This document shows, in pieces, positions 49,401 to 60,295 of a stretch of DNA of 64,000 nt. The stretch covers positions 50,220,759-50,284,758 of the forward strand of contig NC_089232.1 in NCBI RefSeq assembly GCF_963924675.1, read 5' to 3'. The notes below the pieces were generated by a model. The model had not been told where the DNA came from. It did no database searches and saw nothing but the letters and a program-made list of their open reading frames with translations. The position numbers and the translations under genes are program-made. Source of the DNA: Phocoena phocoena. Taxonomy: Eukaryota > Chordata > Mammalia > Artiodactyla > Phocoenidae. Each line of letters begins with the position of its first letter. The first letter of the stretch is position 1.

Positions 49401-52400
49401 AGCACTGGAAATTTTTCATTCCTGTCCATTTAGGAAATAAAAATAACTCACTGAGTCTCTAGCCACACCCCCCTTTTTTGCCTTATTATTTCAGACATTT
49501 AAATCTAGTACCTAAATAATTAATCAGCATGGCCAGAGTGTGCTGATATTACTTTATTGGCAATCATAACACCAATTGAATCAGGATGACTTATTTAGAG
49601 TATCAACAAATGGTTTTCAATGAATTACGCTTATGGTGCTTTTTAGCATGTGTTAATTAATTTTACATGTTTACTTACATAGCCTTTTAAATTGCTCTAT
49701 GTGTACGAAAACCTTTTATAGGGGATTTTATATTCATGCTCTTTAACAAGTACCATGATTTTCCCGATGCCATACCTGTTGTGCAAGGCCTTCTCGACTT
49801 TCAGTAGAGCTGAGAAGGACCCGGCGGTTTGCCAGTGCTTCTTCATAAGGCACAGATTCCAAGAGGGGCTATGGAAAAAGCATCATAAGAAATAAAGAAA
49901 AAGGTCGCATCATTTCCCTGATCTTACAAATAAGAATGCTAAATGAGGTTTGATAATAAAATTCAGATGTATGTCCACATAGACTAGTTCCTTTAATACA
50001 CATAAAAAAAGAACTTTAAAAAAAAAAGAAAAGAAAAAGAATGAAGGGGAACATGTCATACCGGTTATAAGCGACACTATCTAAAACCATAAGACTTGCA
50101 CCAAAATAGACAGATGAAGGAATGGCACAGAAAATCTAGAAACAGACAAAAGCACGTACAAAAATGTATTATGTGACAAATGTTGCATTTTTAAGTCAAT
50201 GCAGAAAGGATAAGTCATGCAAGGACAATCAGTTAATAATTTAGAAAAATAACTATTTAGACCCCAATTTCATACCTATATCAGAATAAATAAATTCAAG
50301 ATGGGCTGAAGATTTCAATCTAAAAAGTTTAGACCACAAAAATACTGGAAGAAAATATAGGTGAACTGGCTTTCCAAGAGTCACCTGAGAATCACCACCA
50401 TAAAGAAAAAGCCTGGTTTGATGATATAAAAATTAAAACTTCTAAATTTTGAAAAATTATTACAGCAAACTGAGGAAAATTATTTCCGACATAAACAAAG
50501 GACTAAAATCCTTAACATAGAGCTCCTTCAACCCCAATTAGGAACATTTATTTAAAAACAGGTAAACAACTTGAACAGGAAATTGAAATAATATAAACAG
50601 TAAATTTATAAAGGATGTTCTATTTCAATAACAAGCAAAGAAATGAAAATTAGAACAATAACACAGAACTTCTTGTTTCTAAGATTGACAAATTAAATTT
50701 ACGGGTTAAATTTATACTTCTATTGCTGGTAAACTATAAAAAGGTAACCTTTGAAACATTCACAGACTTTGAATGAGCAATTCCATTTTTAGGAATTAAT
50801 CATAAAGATATAATTAAAACAATTAGGTAGCCTTATACGTTTCTAGGAGTGTACAACCACTCTTACGGGTAATCTGGCAGTAAATATTAAAACTTAAAAC
50901 CACATTACCCAGAACATTCCACCTCTCAGTAATCCACACATATGCCCAAGGAGGCATTCACAACGCTATCCATTGCAGTATAATTCTAACAGTGAAAAAC
51001 TGGAATTAACCTAAATGCCCACCAAAAAGAGACTACCTAAATGAACCACGGAATACCTATATCATAGATTTCAATGCTGTGTTTAAAATGAATAAAGTAG
51101 CCATCATATCTATTGATACAGACAGGTCTCTAAAACACATTTTAAATGAAAAAAGGAAGCTACACAATGAAACATGCATTTTAGTTAAAAAAAATTAGAA
51201 AAGTCTTTATATTCTTCATATTTTGCATATAGTTCAAAGTTTACAGAGATGAGTACAAATGCTCCAAAAGAGTCTGGAAGGTTACACACCAAACTGATAA
51301 CTATAGTTACCTCTGGAGAGGAACTGGAATTAGGGATTGTAATTTACCTATAATGTTCTCATGTAATATAAGAATGTATTTATGCATTGTGTAACTAAAA
51401 GTTAGAAAGAAATAAAGAGAGAAAGGTAAATACACAAAGTTGCATGTGCAAGAATATCCCCTGTAGTATTGCATATAACAGTGAAAAATAGGAAGCAACC
51501 TAAAAATCCACTAGCAATGGATGGCTTAATTAAATTATCACACATTTATAGAACGAAATACTATAGATGAAATACTAGATGCATTAAAATGATAGCAATT
51601 TATACTTATAGATATATATTTCTGTTATATAAAGATATCCACAATGCATTAAAGAGGAAAAAAACAGATTCTAAAACAGTCTATGTATCCAGATACATTG
51701 CTTTTTATAATGTGTGTGTGCGTGCATGCATGTATACACATTAAAATTTTATGGTTAAGAGGAGCTACCTTTGGGTTGTGGGATTTTCTTCTTCATGTAC
51801 TGCTGTTTCTTCTGATTTCTTTTTGCAATGATCATGTATTCTTATTATATTGAGAAGAAAATTATAAATGTATTTCAATTTTTTAAATTTCTACAAGTTT
51901 AAGATTTTCTCAAGTTTGACACTTAATGGCTGCCTGGCTGTCTCACCCTAAACACTCTACCAGCCACTGGAAACGTTAAGTCTAATACAGCCTAGGAAAT
52001 GAGATTCAGGTCTCTGTCCCATCCTCCTCTCCAAAGACCCCCGCCCACCTCGCAACACCCACCAACCACCTGTCCCTCAAAATTGTATAAAACCTAAACA
52101 ATATGAACTGTGGGAAAACTTCTGCCATTCTCTGGAATTTTTCCAGATTTTCCCTCTGATTTAAATGTTAACAGCAGCTCACAAACCTTTCTCAAAGCCT
52201 TCATATAGGCAGCAGCTTTTTTCTTGTATTGCAGCATGCATTCAGCTGAGAGAGGACTGATGAATCCACTCGCTGTCTTAGGCCCGTAGCTCAGGGAAGC
52301 AACGAAGTAGTCCACGTTGTTGCTGAAGAAAGATGCAATCTAAACCAAGTGTGACAAGAAGATAAATTTTCTTTTCCAATAATATATCTAAAATATATAT

Positions 52401-55400
52401 CTAATAGTTTTCAGATCAAAGTTAAGGATACTCAGAATGGAAATGAATTTCAACACATGCTCAAAAGCCCACATTTATTTGAAAAGAATACATAGGGAAT
52501 GATTTATAACACACACAATACAGTATAAATTTTGAGACCAGACTTGTGACATGTCTTAATCTAGACAAATTCTACTATTTCTAAAAACCAAGGCTGATTC
52601 TGATTTATTCTGTAGACAATGTTTATGAGCTGTTTACCTTACTAAGTCTGCCCCTGCTCTCAAAATATATACGTTTGGGTTTATACATTCCGTTTGCATT
52701 TTAACTTTGAATGTTTCATATTCCAACACAAGACATGACACAAGCATATTGAATATATGATCTCTACTTAAATTTCATTCTGTAAATCTCAATCTGTGCA
52801 TTACAAAAATAACAGGAAAGAAAAAGACTGAAAATTCAGCAGACCCTTGTCATTTACAGATTTAACATTTGCTTAATCTATGTAAGCAACAACAAAGATC
52901 CATGACTGTAATTTTGCTGAGCCATGATTCTGAATCTACAGTGCTATATGAAATGGTGATATAAATAAAAATGTCTAAGAAAGTTATTAGCCAGAAAAAT
53001 TAAAGTCTTCAATACATTAAAGAGTATTCTATTTCAATAAATAAGAAAAACTAACTTGTGAAACAAGAGTACTTTACCTTGGCAAAAACTGTTCAAAAAG
53101 TAAGCAATCACTCACTAATGGTCTAAAAGATTATCTTTTTCATTAATATTTTACTGTGTCAAACGAAATTCAATGTTAGATAGTATTCAAGAAAATGAAA
53201 ACTCTAAAAATCTTGAGCTGTATATTCCCCGTGTATGACACAGATAGTACAGTGTTTGCATTTTAGTCGTGGTAGTATACGGTGAGGTTTAACTTTCTTT
53301 CCTCTCTCTAATATTTCTACATTTCCCAAATGTTCTTTAACATGCATATGTTATACTGTCCTAGTGGGTTTTTTAAAAATTACAAATGATAAAATTTAGT
53401 TTAATCAAATCACATTAGCTAAGTATTAAGCTGCCACCAACTAATACTTAGTTCAGATACTTACTTTAGCTAAAAACCATTTATGAAAATTTCAGAGTGA
53501 AGATCAAGTACCTTTCCTTGAGACAACTCTTAAGGTTTCAGGCAAAGCAAATGTAAAATAAGCTATGAAGTATATAGGTATTTAATATTCCAGAGTTCTC
53601 CTTAAAAAGTGACAAATGCAGAGACTCTTGTAAAATGTCAACATTCTCTTTTTCCAGAAATTGTTCACAATTGAATCAAAGTCAGAATCATCCTCAGAAA
53701 GTTTCCAGAATGCCTGTGGGTGAAAGCACTAAAGAGGAGGCAGTGGGGATGGTCTTCTGGCTAAGGAATCCTGTAGGCACTCACCTGCGAGCTGACAGAT
53801 CCGAAAGGCAGCACCTTTTAATTACAGCCCCAAACTTAGCAGACTGTCAGGAAGACTGGCCTGACTTTGGGAAAGGTGACACTGAATACCTACCATAACC
53901 TATGATCATTTCTGATTAACTTAAAACACTTGAAAAAAGTGTGCTCCTACTAAGGTCAACCTGTCAGAAAAATAAAGGTATATAACACAGATAGAGATTA
54001 GCACTTTCTTGAGAAATTATGTTGAGTCTGCTGAAATAAATGGGCTAAGATAGTCCTGAATACAGTACTTTTGGTTTTATATGTATGGGTAGTTCTCAGA
54101 GAAATCTTAGTCACTAAAGGCTTTGATGACAGCCACATGAACATGTGCTCTTAGAATGTGACCTGCTGAAACCAGCTATCCAAGACAGAACAATTTTTAA
54201 AGAAACTGCGCTCTGGTCAGTTTATAATAACAATTAAGTACTTCCTAATCCAAATGATCATTATCTGATATTAAGAATTCAATGAGAATACACATGTTGA
54301 AGTCATCTTAAAAGCACTTATTAGGGTACAAAAACCACAGAAGTAGCATTATCACAAGTGTTGCCAAAAAACAAACAAAAAACTTGGAGGGGAAAAAACA
54401 AAATATTAACAAAGGTCTTATAATTCTTTTTCTTTTTCTATATCCCAATTTCTGTATAGCAGACCTTTAATACACACAAGGATCTATAGTGAGACCACCT
54501 GGAATCTTTCAATCATCAAATATCTCATTAAAATGTCAGAAGTGCCTGACCCACTTCCTCATCACAAACGTTTAACAGTAACTACCATATTGTTTCAAAT
54601 ATTAGGTAGGAAGGAGGAAAAGGGAGACAACTTTGTTTTACAAAAAAGCCTGGTAATCAAAAATCTTTACACAGATCAATTTTCCTACTAGGCCACTCAA
54701 AAGAAAAAAAAAGGGAGCATATTTAAGAGTTAATTTAATGTCAATATAAACCAGAGAAAAATTACCTTTCCTGCTCCATTTGTCAATGCCACTACTGATG
54801 ACAGGATGCAATCATTAGTTGTTATGAGCTTCTGTGTTGCTGTTGGAAGTTCATGCTCTATTGTAGCCTTTTGACTATAATGTTTGGAAATATCTATAAA
54901 CCCAATCAAATGAAAACTCATTACTATCTATATACAAGTTTTATACAGATAACCAGCCTGTTAACTTCTTATATCTACTCTTACAAATTTACAAGACAAA
55001 TCTGACAAAAAATGGTCCCAAATATGAGGATTGTGCTGAATATCAATTAGGTCTCAAGCTTACATGGAAAGAATAGAGAGTAGTGAGGGTCTCTTAACAC
55101 CATCCTGGTGTCTCGATTACGGCCCCTAGCAAGTGGGTCTCATTCTCCTTCATTTGAGTGTTAGCCCTCATTCTAGCGCCGGGTAAAGGACCCTGAGCAA
55201 TATTTACCAGTTAAAAACCTTGTTTTGATAGTCCAGCAGGCACAAATGAGAGTGTACATTGTGCTTATACAAACAAACCATGAGGCTGGAAAAGAACAGC
55301 CAACACAGGCACAATGTCCCACAATCCTTACTGGATCTTAGCTGGTTTGCCAGTACATACTTTAACAATAAGAAAGGTCTGCATGGCCAAATAAGGATTG

Positions 55401-58400
55401 GATACTCTAGCACCTGGCTTCCCATTCTATTGACTCTAGTACAAGAAAGCTATAACAAAGGCCTGTGGTTATGGAAGCATAGAAGGGAGGCTTAGATATA
55501 AATGTGTTGACAGAAACAGCAGTAGGTGAAACTCGCCAAACAGCTAAGCTTGGGGTTTTCTGGGTCTCTGAGAAATAAAGTAATTTCATCCTGGAAATAA
55601 GGGAAAATGGGAGAATTACCAAGACAGCATTGATTTACAAGGAAGGGCAATTATATTTTTAAATAAAAAGGTACAGCCTCCTTTGAATATTTTACAGTAC
55701 TTCAGTTACAACAGCATTAATCATCATTACCAACAAAGCAAAAAATAAATCACAAAACATGGAAACTAACTTTTATAGCAGGTGTGTATACAAAGAATTT
55801 CATTTATTCAGAATCAAGAAATTTAGTTGATTTTAGACTATAGATAATTAAAAGGGAATAAGACTATTCAAAAAGAAAGGGTATCTGAGATTTAACCTAG
55901 TATGATAATGATTTTTAACAAAATTACTGTTTTATGAATAAGATTACTTTTACTGAAATTTAAAACTAGGAAATTGCATTACTTATATATATTGTGTTAT
56001 ATACACATATATATAAACTTTTACATAAACTTTTAATTTAAGATAGTCTTAGATTTATAGAAAAACTACAGAGAGTTTCTGGATACGCTTAGCCAGTTTT
56101 CACTATTGTTAACACCCTACACTACTATGGTAGTTGTCACAGTGAAGGAACCAACTAATTGGTAATTACTGTTATGTTTAATATTTCTTAAAAATAAATG
56201 ATTATCCTCTATATATTCATAAGATATCCAAGTGAATGAAAATTCAATTAGAACACTGAACATTTTTTTGTATACTGAACTTGCTAGCCCCTAGAGTAGA
56301 CATTTTCTTTCTATACACCACAGAAAGTTTTATTCAATATTTTACTGTCTGTATACAATGCTATAATACAACTGGGTTGGTAGGCAATCTTGGTTGATTG
56401 GTGTAGGTGATTGAAATACTTATAAAAGATGTACAATACTAAGAATCCTCCCATGGCATCTAGTGGATCAGAGCTACTGTAGTTTGACTATAATAATTCT
56501 CCCAATCCAACTGTTTACTCTTTATCGAGTCCAAATATTTTCATTATTTAGGGTGTTCCTCGACATTAAAGTTTAACTCCAAAAGGTACAAGGAAATCAT
56601 GTGACCTAGACAACAGTTTTATTTTCTTTTATGTTTCCTATGAGTCTACCTGCTTTAGACTTGAGACCAAAGATCAAACAATTCTCACTTAGAATGCCAC
56701 TTGTTAAAAGATTAATTCACTTCCATTTTAATTCCTTGTAGGATACACATTTTTATACATCTTTCTTTTTATACTAAGACCAGCCTGCCTTCTTTTTTTT
56801 TATAACTTTATTTATTTGTTTATTTAATTTATTTTTGGCTGCGTTGGGTCTTCGTTGCTGCACGCGGGCTTTTTCTAGTTGCGGCGAGCGGGGCCTACTC
56901 TTCGTTGCAGTGCGCGGGCTTCTCCTTGCGGTGGCTTCTCTTGTTGCAGAGCACAGGCGCTAGGGCGCACGGGCTTCAGTAGTTGTGGCTCGCGGGCTCT
57001 AGAGCACAAGCTCAGTAGTTGTGGCGCACAGGCTTAGTTGCTCCACGGCATGTGGGATCTTCCCAGACCAGGGCTCGAACCTGTGTCTCCTGCATTGGCA
57101 GGCGGATTCTTAACCACTGTGCCACCAGGGAAACCCCAGCCTGCCTTCTTGATTGCCTGCCTTCCTTCCTTCTTTCCAACTTGGACCAAGCAATTAAGGG
57201 CAAAGCATCAAGGGAAAAGATTTGAAATAAAAGTTCTCTTAAAAACAAAGTATATTCTGGTAATGCAAGTTAATGCTCACTCTGAGTTTTCATGAGAGAT
57301 ACACAACAGTCTTCCAACTGCATAAGAAGACAGATTTGAACTGTAAAACTAGCAACAAGAGGCCATAATCTGCTTGCCAACCATCCTTCATGTTTCCCAG
57401 TCTTCTCTCTTTATATTATGTTCACTTTCAAGGACAGAAACAAGCAGAGGCACAAAAGGGGCTAAGGGAGCCTCTGATCCTCCTCTGATAATCTCCACCA
57501 GCTCATAGCAAATAATAATAGTAACATTCTTTGATTTGGACCACTTGGCATCCTATGTCATATATGAACAAAAGCATTTTTAGAAAACTCAGAAGTACAT
57601 TATTATTTATAGAAATATAAATAAAATCAAGATTTTTTGAAATGTAAATGAAGCTTTAAGATCCTCAATGGACAGCTACCCTCCACTGCTCTAGCCTCTC
57701 TTTTATCAAAATTCTAGAGAAAACACTAGCAGGAACAAATAGTAACATTAGCATAGGAAAACTTAGGAAACAAAACCAAAAAACGTGTAGCCACAGAGCT
57801 ACTTGTGGTTTCAATGGCCTAGTTCTACGTTACGTAAAGTTCTGGAATAGAGGACTATGGTTAAGTCTGAGCTCCCCAAACCAAAAACTGCACAGGAAAA
57901 AGGTACCAGTCCCTTGGGTTTTCTATGGACCAGACTAGGTTCTGCAGGGCTCAGGCTGCCTCTTGTCACCTGCCACCAAGACTGTCTATGCAAGCTGTGA
58001 TTCCTGCAACCAGTGTTAGCTCCAGAAGTACAGTGACTTTTAAAGTTCCTTATAATTGAAGACAAGCCACAGGAAGGACCATTTTCCAGACTGAATGGTA
58101 AGGTAGTACTGGGTAATTCCACTGAAACTAAGAATGATTCCCAGTAACATAGGTTATTATGTGGTTATGTGCCAACCTATAGAAAGGCCCCAAATATAGC
58201 CATCTTATACATGCCATCCAACAAAGTTTTAAGTTTTTAAAAAGTATTTTCTGTGAAACCAGCAACTGGTCACTAACTGCACACTAAACACCTCAGTGAA
58301 AAATCCAGGCACCTGGGCTATTTCCAATAGTCCTTAATAATTGCTCCTGCCCTCCTCTCCTCCCCCTACTCCAACAGTCTTCAAACGGAAAAGAACAGAG

Positions 58401-59107
58401 GAAAAAAACCTAGAAGCCATGCAGAAATATAGATTAAAAAATCAGGACTCAGAATCACATGCTAGGAAGCAAATGAAATGACCGTCAACAAGCATATTCT
58501 TAGAAGCACATAGCAACTAAAAACTGACCAAAGCTTGAAGACAGACCTTCATTCCTTAAGGCTCTCCTGAACAAAACAGGACTTATAATGGGTACTCTAA
58601 ACACAGAAACACACAGGAGGCTACAGAGAAAACCAGTGCATTCTTTCTGGGATCTTTAAACCTTCATTTCCTCAGTTCCTTCATGTTTGGGCTCTAACAA
58701 GTGCAGTATTTTGCTAAATGCCTCTGAATAGCATGTCTGGCTTGATAAAATTCATACACCTGCCTTAAGTCAGTGTAATGTATTTTTGGCTAAAGTTCCG
58801 GGCACAAGGGTTTCTCTTCAGCACTTTGTTTACCTTCAGGAAAGAAGCAGATGGGAAAAGCAGAAGGCAGTAAGCTGTGCACTTCAACGTTAAGCCAAAT
58901 GCTACTAAACCTTTATGTGGGGTCTATTAGCCTTGGCAGTATTTGTTTAAATCTCATTCAGGCAGATCTGGGAAAATGGGACAAAGCTTATTTATGTTCT
59001 TTTCCAAGCCTCACCTTTCATGACATCATGAAATCCATGCAGAGCAGCACCAACATTTGTTAAGACAGAACTGTAGTTTGTCCGAAGGAGTCCATCTGGC
59101 TCCGTAC
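33972..59107 (-). CDS. PPP1R21: PPP1R21, C-terminal half (10 coding exons, 5' part outside window)
   Basis: Joined minus-strand exons give about 371 residues in one unbroken frame from TEPDGLLRTNYSS to the end GNSKKNKSR-stop. Recognised from the DYF-ASLSYGP, EKISKLEQEKEHWML and TTTKRSYEDQLSMM segments of the family (Pfam TTKRSYEDQ domain; the KLRAQ domain would be in the missing N-terminal half). Layout: a mainly helical region, a coiled coil in the 47,044 exon, a low-complexity Ala/Ser/Val linker, then a second coiled coil to a Lys-rich tail. Family knowledge: PPP1R21 (FERRY subunit Fy-2, with TBCK, C12orf4, CRYZL1 and GATD1) is a cytoplasmic, early-endosome Rab5 effector that binds mRNA; loss-of-function in people causes a neurodevelopmental disorder. 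Every intron checked is GT-AG. There is no frameshift or internal stop, so the gene appears functional. The start codon and promoter lie past 64,000. Confidence 0.97.
34004..36261 (-). other. PPP1R21 last intron, no repeat recognised
   Basis: 2.26 kb with an L2-like scrap near 35,470-35,560 only. The short open frames inside (for example 35,128-35,403) have no splice support. Confidence 0.6.
36264..36392 (-). CDS. PPP1R21: PPP1R21 exon carrying the TTKRSYEDQ motif
   Basis: 129 nt, 43 codons, phase 0: DELTTTKRSYEDQLSMM, then SDHLCSMNETLSKQREEIDT and LKMSSK. It contains the motif for which the C-terminal Pfam domain is named. The acceptor AG is at 36394-36393 and the donor is AAG|GTAGGA. From memory of FERRY structural work, this C-terminal helix of Fy-2 is close to the Rab5-binding end of the complex; I am not certain of exact residues. 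Confidence 0.97.
37402..37500 (-). CDS. PPP1R21: PPP1R21 exon, coiled coil
   Basis: 99 nt, 33 codons, phase 0: CRALSKRLALAEKSKEAL, then AEEMKVASQNNSRLQ. The acceptor AG is at 37502-37501 and the donor is CAG|GTGAGT. Charged heptads continue from the previous exon without a break. Confidence 0.96.
37503..39613 (-). other. PPP1R21 intron, no feature recognised
   Basis: 2.1 kb of AT-rich sequence with homopolymer runs (39,250; 39,350). No coding signal. Confidence 0.6.
39616..39732 (-). CDS. PPP1R21: PPP1R21 exon, start of second coiled coil
   Basis: 117 nt, 39 codons, phase 0: APDVESREDLIRNHYMARIV, then ELTSQLQLADSKSVHFYAE. The acceptor AG is at 39734-39733 and the donor is GAG|GTGAGT, a strong consensus. 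The segment begins the long C-terminal helix that continues through the next two exons. Confidence 0.96.
39789..39811. repeat. (GA)n microsatellite
   Basis: About 11 GA units just upstream (gene sense) of the 39,732 exon, followed at 39,841 by an A-run. Confidence 0.92.
40922..40954 (-). CDS. PPP1R21: PPP1R21 microexon, 33 nt, likely cassette
   Basis: 11 codons, IGILTRTSDSK, between a TTCTAG acceptor (AG at 40956-40955) and an AAG|GTAATG donor. It fits between HSTSL and APDVES in phase 0. I recall human isoforms of 780 and 769 residues, a difference of exactly 11, which would match skipping of this exon; that is memory, not checked. Because it is a multiple of three with phase-0 flanks, skipping leaves the frame intact. 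It lies between the linker and the second coiled coil and adds a Ser/Thr-rich stretch. Confidence 0.85.
41068..41255 (+). repeat. CHR-1-like SINE
   Basis: GGGAATTCCCTGGCAGTCC, GCTTTCACTGCTGTGGG, GGGGAACTAAGATCCCAC and an A-rich tail with CAACAACAG. Short TSD AAGCACACT at 41058-41066 and 41256-41264. Confidence 0.9.
42240..42710 (+). repeat. Old L1M/HAL1-like 3' fragment
   Basis: GATGAGAGTTTAAACTAATAC, CCTTTTGACCCAATAACTC and GAGAATATACCCCAAAGAAAT are the decayed ORF2 end. Confidence 0.65.
42799..43009 (-). repeat. Short cetacean CHR-2-type SINE, antisense
   Basis: Poly-T, GCGGTACACGGGCCTCTCAC to CCACCAGGGAAGCCC. TSD TAAGCAGTGC at 42789-42798 and 43010-43019. Confidence 0.95.
43098..43648 (-). 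repeat. CHR-2-like SINE, long form, antisense, split by a younger SINE
   Basis: TTTATTGGCTGCATTGTGTC to TGTCAGGCAGATTCT, resuming TTAACCACTGCGCCACCAG after the inner insertion. Outer TSD TATCTTTT at 43090-43097 and 43649-43656. Confidence 0.92.
43354..43609 (-). repeat. Short CHR-2-type SINE with (TG)n tail, nested
   Basis: Antisense SINE body from GCGGTACACGGGCCTCTC at 43,415 to CAGGGAAGCCCG. Where its poly-T should be there is a (TG)n run with TTTG breaks (43,354-43,414). TSD CAGGCAGATTCT at 43342-43353 and 43610-43621 within the outer SINE. Confidence 0.95.
44560..44800 (+). repeat. L2-like fragment
   Basis: GAATGCCAAACTAATGAGTAG and CAGGGAGCCACTAAAAG fit an interior L2 segment; very diverged. 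Confidence 0.4.
45180..45420 (+). repeat. MIR, well preserved
   Basis: GGGTTTGAACCCTAGATCC, TGTGTGACTTCAGATGAG, GTTTCCTCATCTATAAAATG and end AGAACCGTGGCTGGCAT. Confidence 0.85.
45870..46150. repeat. L1M-type 3' UTR fragment
   Basis: GAAAATTTTCAAACATATAG, GAGAGTAAGTTGCAGATATG and TTATCACACCTAAGAAAAC are typical of old L1 3' ends. Confidence 0.6.
47044..47286 (-). CDS. PPP1R21: PPP1R21 exon, coiled coil plus low-complexity linker
   Basis: 243 nt, 81 codons, phase 0; the largest coding exon in the window. The first 35 or so residues (VQQSLEKISKLEQEKEHWML, AQLAKIKLEKENQR) are strongly charged with heptad spacing and should form a coiled coil. The rest is Ala/Val/Ser/Gly-rich with several CpG-containing codons, ends ...AKAVPVPVHSTSL, and is probably a flexible linker. 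The donor is TTG|GTAAGT. The acceptor is taken as TTTCAAG|GTTCAGCAG because the long pyrimidine run precedes it and VQQ fits the family; two further in-frame CAG acceptors follow within 9 nt. Confidence 0.95.
47560..48520 (+). repeat. Old L1M/HAL1-like fragment
   Basis: Decayed ORF2 end and 3' UTR: CAACAGTGGACTAATACCCA, ATAGTGCTTGGGGGAGTGG, GAATACTCAACAGGAATG and GGATAATGGTTACCTCTGGG. Confidence 0.7.
48590..49060. repeat. Cluster of MIR fragments in both orientations
   Basis: Antisense pieces at about 48,600-48,810 (AACAGAGCCAGGATGTGGG) and 48,815-48,945 (GAAAGGTAGGTATTATCCTC), and a sense piece at 48,946-49,060 (CTACTTACTAGCTACTATGG). Confidence 0.6.
49776..49868 (-). CDS. PPP1R21: PPP1R21 exon
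   Basis: 93 nt, 31 codons, phase 0 at both ends: PLLESVPYEEALANRR then VLLSSTESREGLAQQ. The acceptor AG is at 49870-49869 and the donor is CAG|GTATGG. It joins in frame to VQQSLEK of the next exon and leads into the coiled coil. Confidence 0.96.
50245..51870 (+). repeat. Old L1M fragments
   Basis: Two or three successive ORF2-end copies: AAATTCAAGATGGGCTGAAG, then CATTCACAACGCTATCCATTG, then ATTGCATATAACAGTGAAAA. All frames are broken. Confidence 0.65.
52187..52339 (-). CDS. PPP1R21: PPP1R21 exon
   Basis: 153 nt, 51 codons, phase 0 at both ends: IASFFSNNVDYFVASLSYGP, then KTASGFISPLSAECMLQYKK and KAAAYMKALRK. The acceptor AG is at 52341-52340 and the donor is AAG|GTTTGTGAG. The frame stays open past the donor into the intron, so a simple open reading frame here ends in about 24 intronic residues that are not part of the protein. 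Confidence 0.96.
52342..54763 (-). other. PPP1R21 intron, no repeat recognised
   Basis: 2.4 kb, AT-rich. A plus-strand frame at 53,635-53,898 has no support. Confidence 0.5.
54766..54893 (-). CDS. PPP1R21: PPP1R21 exon
   Basis: 128 nt. After the split Asp it encodes ISKHYSQKATIEHELP, then TATQKLITTNDCILSSVV and ALTNGAGK. The acceptor AG is at 54895-54894 and the donor is AAG|GTAATT. This is the last exon in the window with a phase shift: it enters with two bases of a codon and leaves in phase 0. All following exons start and end on whole codons. No coding damage is seen. Confidence 0.96.
54900..56030 (-). other. PPP1R21 intron segment, unannotated
   Basis: 55,130-55,620 looks like an old dispersed element of unknown family; nothing else is seen. 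Confidence 0.35.
56030..56160. repeat. L1M-type 3' fragment
   Basis: TAGATTTATAGAAAAACTAC and GCCAGTTTTCACTATTGTTA resemble the same family as 45,870-46,150. Confidence 0.45.
56795..57135 (-). repeat. CHR-2-like SINE, long form, antisense, 15-bp TSD
   Basis: TTATTTTTGGCTGCGTTGGG, GTTGCGGCGAGCGGGGCC and end GCCACCAGGGAAACC. Perfect duplication CCAGCCTGCCTTCTT at 56780-56794 and 57136-57150. CpG-rich for its surroundings, which suggests a fairly young copy. Confidence 0.95.
57151..59010 (-). other. PPP1R21 intron segment, no feature recognised
   Basis: No confident repeat. A minus-strand frame at 57,811-58,122 has no splice or homology support. Confidence 0.45.
59015..59107 (-). CDS. PPP1R21: PPP1R21 exon, first one visible in window
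   Basis: 93 nt encoding TEPDGLLRTNYSSVLTN then VGAALHGFHDVMK. The acceptor AG is at 59109-59108 and the donor GTGAGG starts at 59014. The exon starts with two bases (GT) of a codon split with the previous exon, probably Gly, and ends with one G that completes an Asp codon (G|AT) in the next exon. The intron to the next exon is 4,121 nt. No further exon was found between 59,108 and 64,000, most of which is LINE-1, so the preceding intron is at least 4.9 kb. Confidence 0.95.
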
Positions 59108-59109
59108 CT

Positions 59110-60295
59110 AGGAAACCAAGATCACAAACCTAAGCATTTTCCCAGAAGAATTCACCTAAAAAACTGACAGCCCACCATCTCCCCTCTGCTTTTGGGAAGA
59201 GAGAGAGTGAAAACTGATTGTGATATGTTGAAAATAATGGCTCTTAAAATCATTGTAGACACATTCAGATAGAATGGTGATAATTACAGGGATCTAAACT
59301 GATTTGCATCCCCCATGTCCACAGATATTAATGGTTACAAGAATCAAAATTAAATTGCTAAGCAGGATTACGTCTTTCATGATTCTTTTTGAAATGAGAG
59401 CCTTTGTGAATTTCACCTTGTTACTACAGAACACATTTCTCATTTTGTGCTTTCCCTACATATTATTGTTTGCTGAACATAACTAAAAACACTATTATTC
59501 AAACATCACAGTTCAAATTCTGGCATGACAGCATAAGCAAGCTCCACATATCCACTCACCAGCACAACTGGTGAAAATGATTTAAAAATAACCACTTTAA
59601 ACTCTGGCAATTATCCTAAGGGCATACAGCAAGTAAAGAAACATTTAATCAAGAAAGTCTCTATTAACTCGGTAACAATAGCAAGAATCTGTGCTATGTG
59701 AACCAAAACCCACTCCGTCCCCTTACCAGTCAGTGAGCTAGAAACCCCAGTCCAGAGGGTGCAGCCAAGAACACAAGGCTCCCTCTCCCCTGACTCAGCT
59801 GGAGGGCTGCATTTCTTATCTCGCTCTCAGCTGCCTGCTGCTGAGGCTAAGTTCTAGGTAAATATGACTCAGAGGTGGGGGGGTTCTCTTCTTTTACCCA
59901 GCCCTGACTTGTGGGATGGAGGCTCTACGTGGGCATGGAGCAGCTGAGAATCTGTGGCCCTGATCATCCTGGCCCCAGCTCATTAACAGGAGTTCCATGC
60001 TGAAAGAGGCAAGCTGAGGAGACCAGCAGCTGCTGCCCTACCCTCTCCATGGAGTAATGCAGGTGTGTCACTCTGAGAGAAGTGCATCACTGTCATCATC
60101 CCCTGCACAGAACCACGGCTCAGAGATTTAACCCAAGGGAGAAACAGTTCTTAAAACAGAAAGCTCTGAATCTCTTCCCAAAGGAATTGACTTAATTCAC
60201 AACAGACTGTGGAGAAGAAGTTCAAGCCTAGGGATGCTCTCAAAAATAATGGCATTTGTGCTGAAGGTAATTCGGAGGATTCACTGGAGATATAA
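59110..60295 (-). other. PPP1R21 intron segment, unannotated
   Basis: 59,720-60,130 is GC-richer (CTCCCTCTCCCCTGACTCAG) and may be a diverged repeat. No exon signature found. Confidence 0.4.

Noticed and set aside
52094..52315. Single-exon reading of DYFVASLSYGP... to ...FPTVHIV
   Set aside because: The real exon ends at a donor after ALRK; the residues after it are intron.
53635..53898. 87-codon plus-strand frame in a PPP1R21 intron
   Set aside because: Antisense to the gene, no splice or promoter signals, composition like the surrounding intron.
57811..58122. 103-codon minus-strand frame as an extra PPP1R21 exon
   Set aside because: Flanking exons 59015 and 54893 already join in phase (G|AT), and this frame has no matching acceptor/donor pair or family resemblance.
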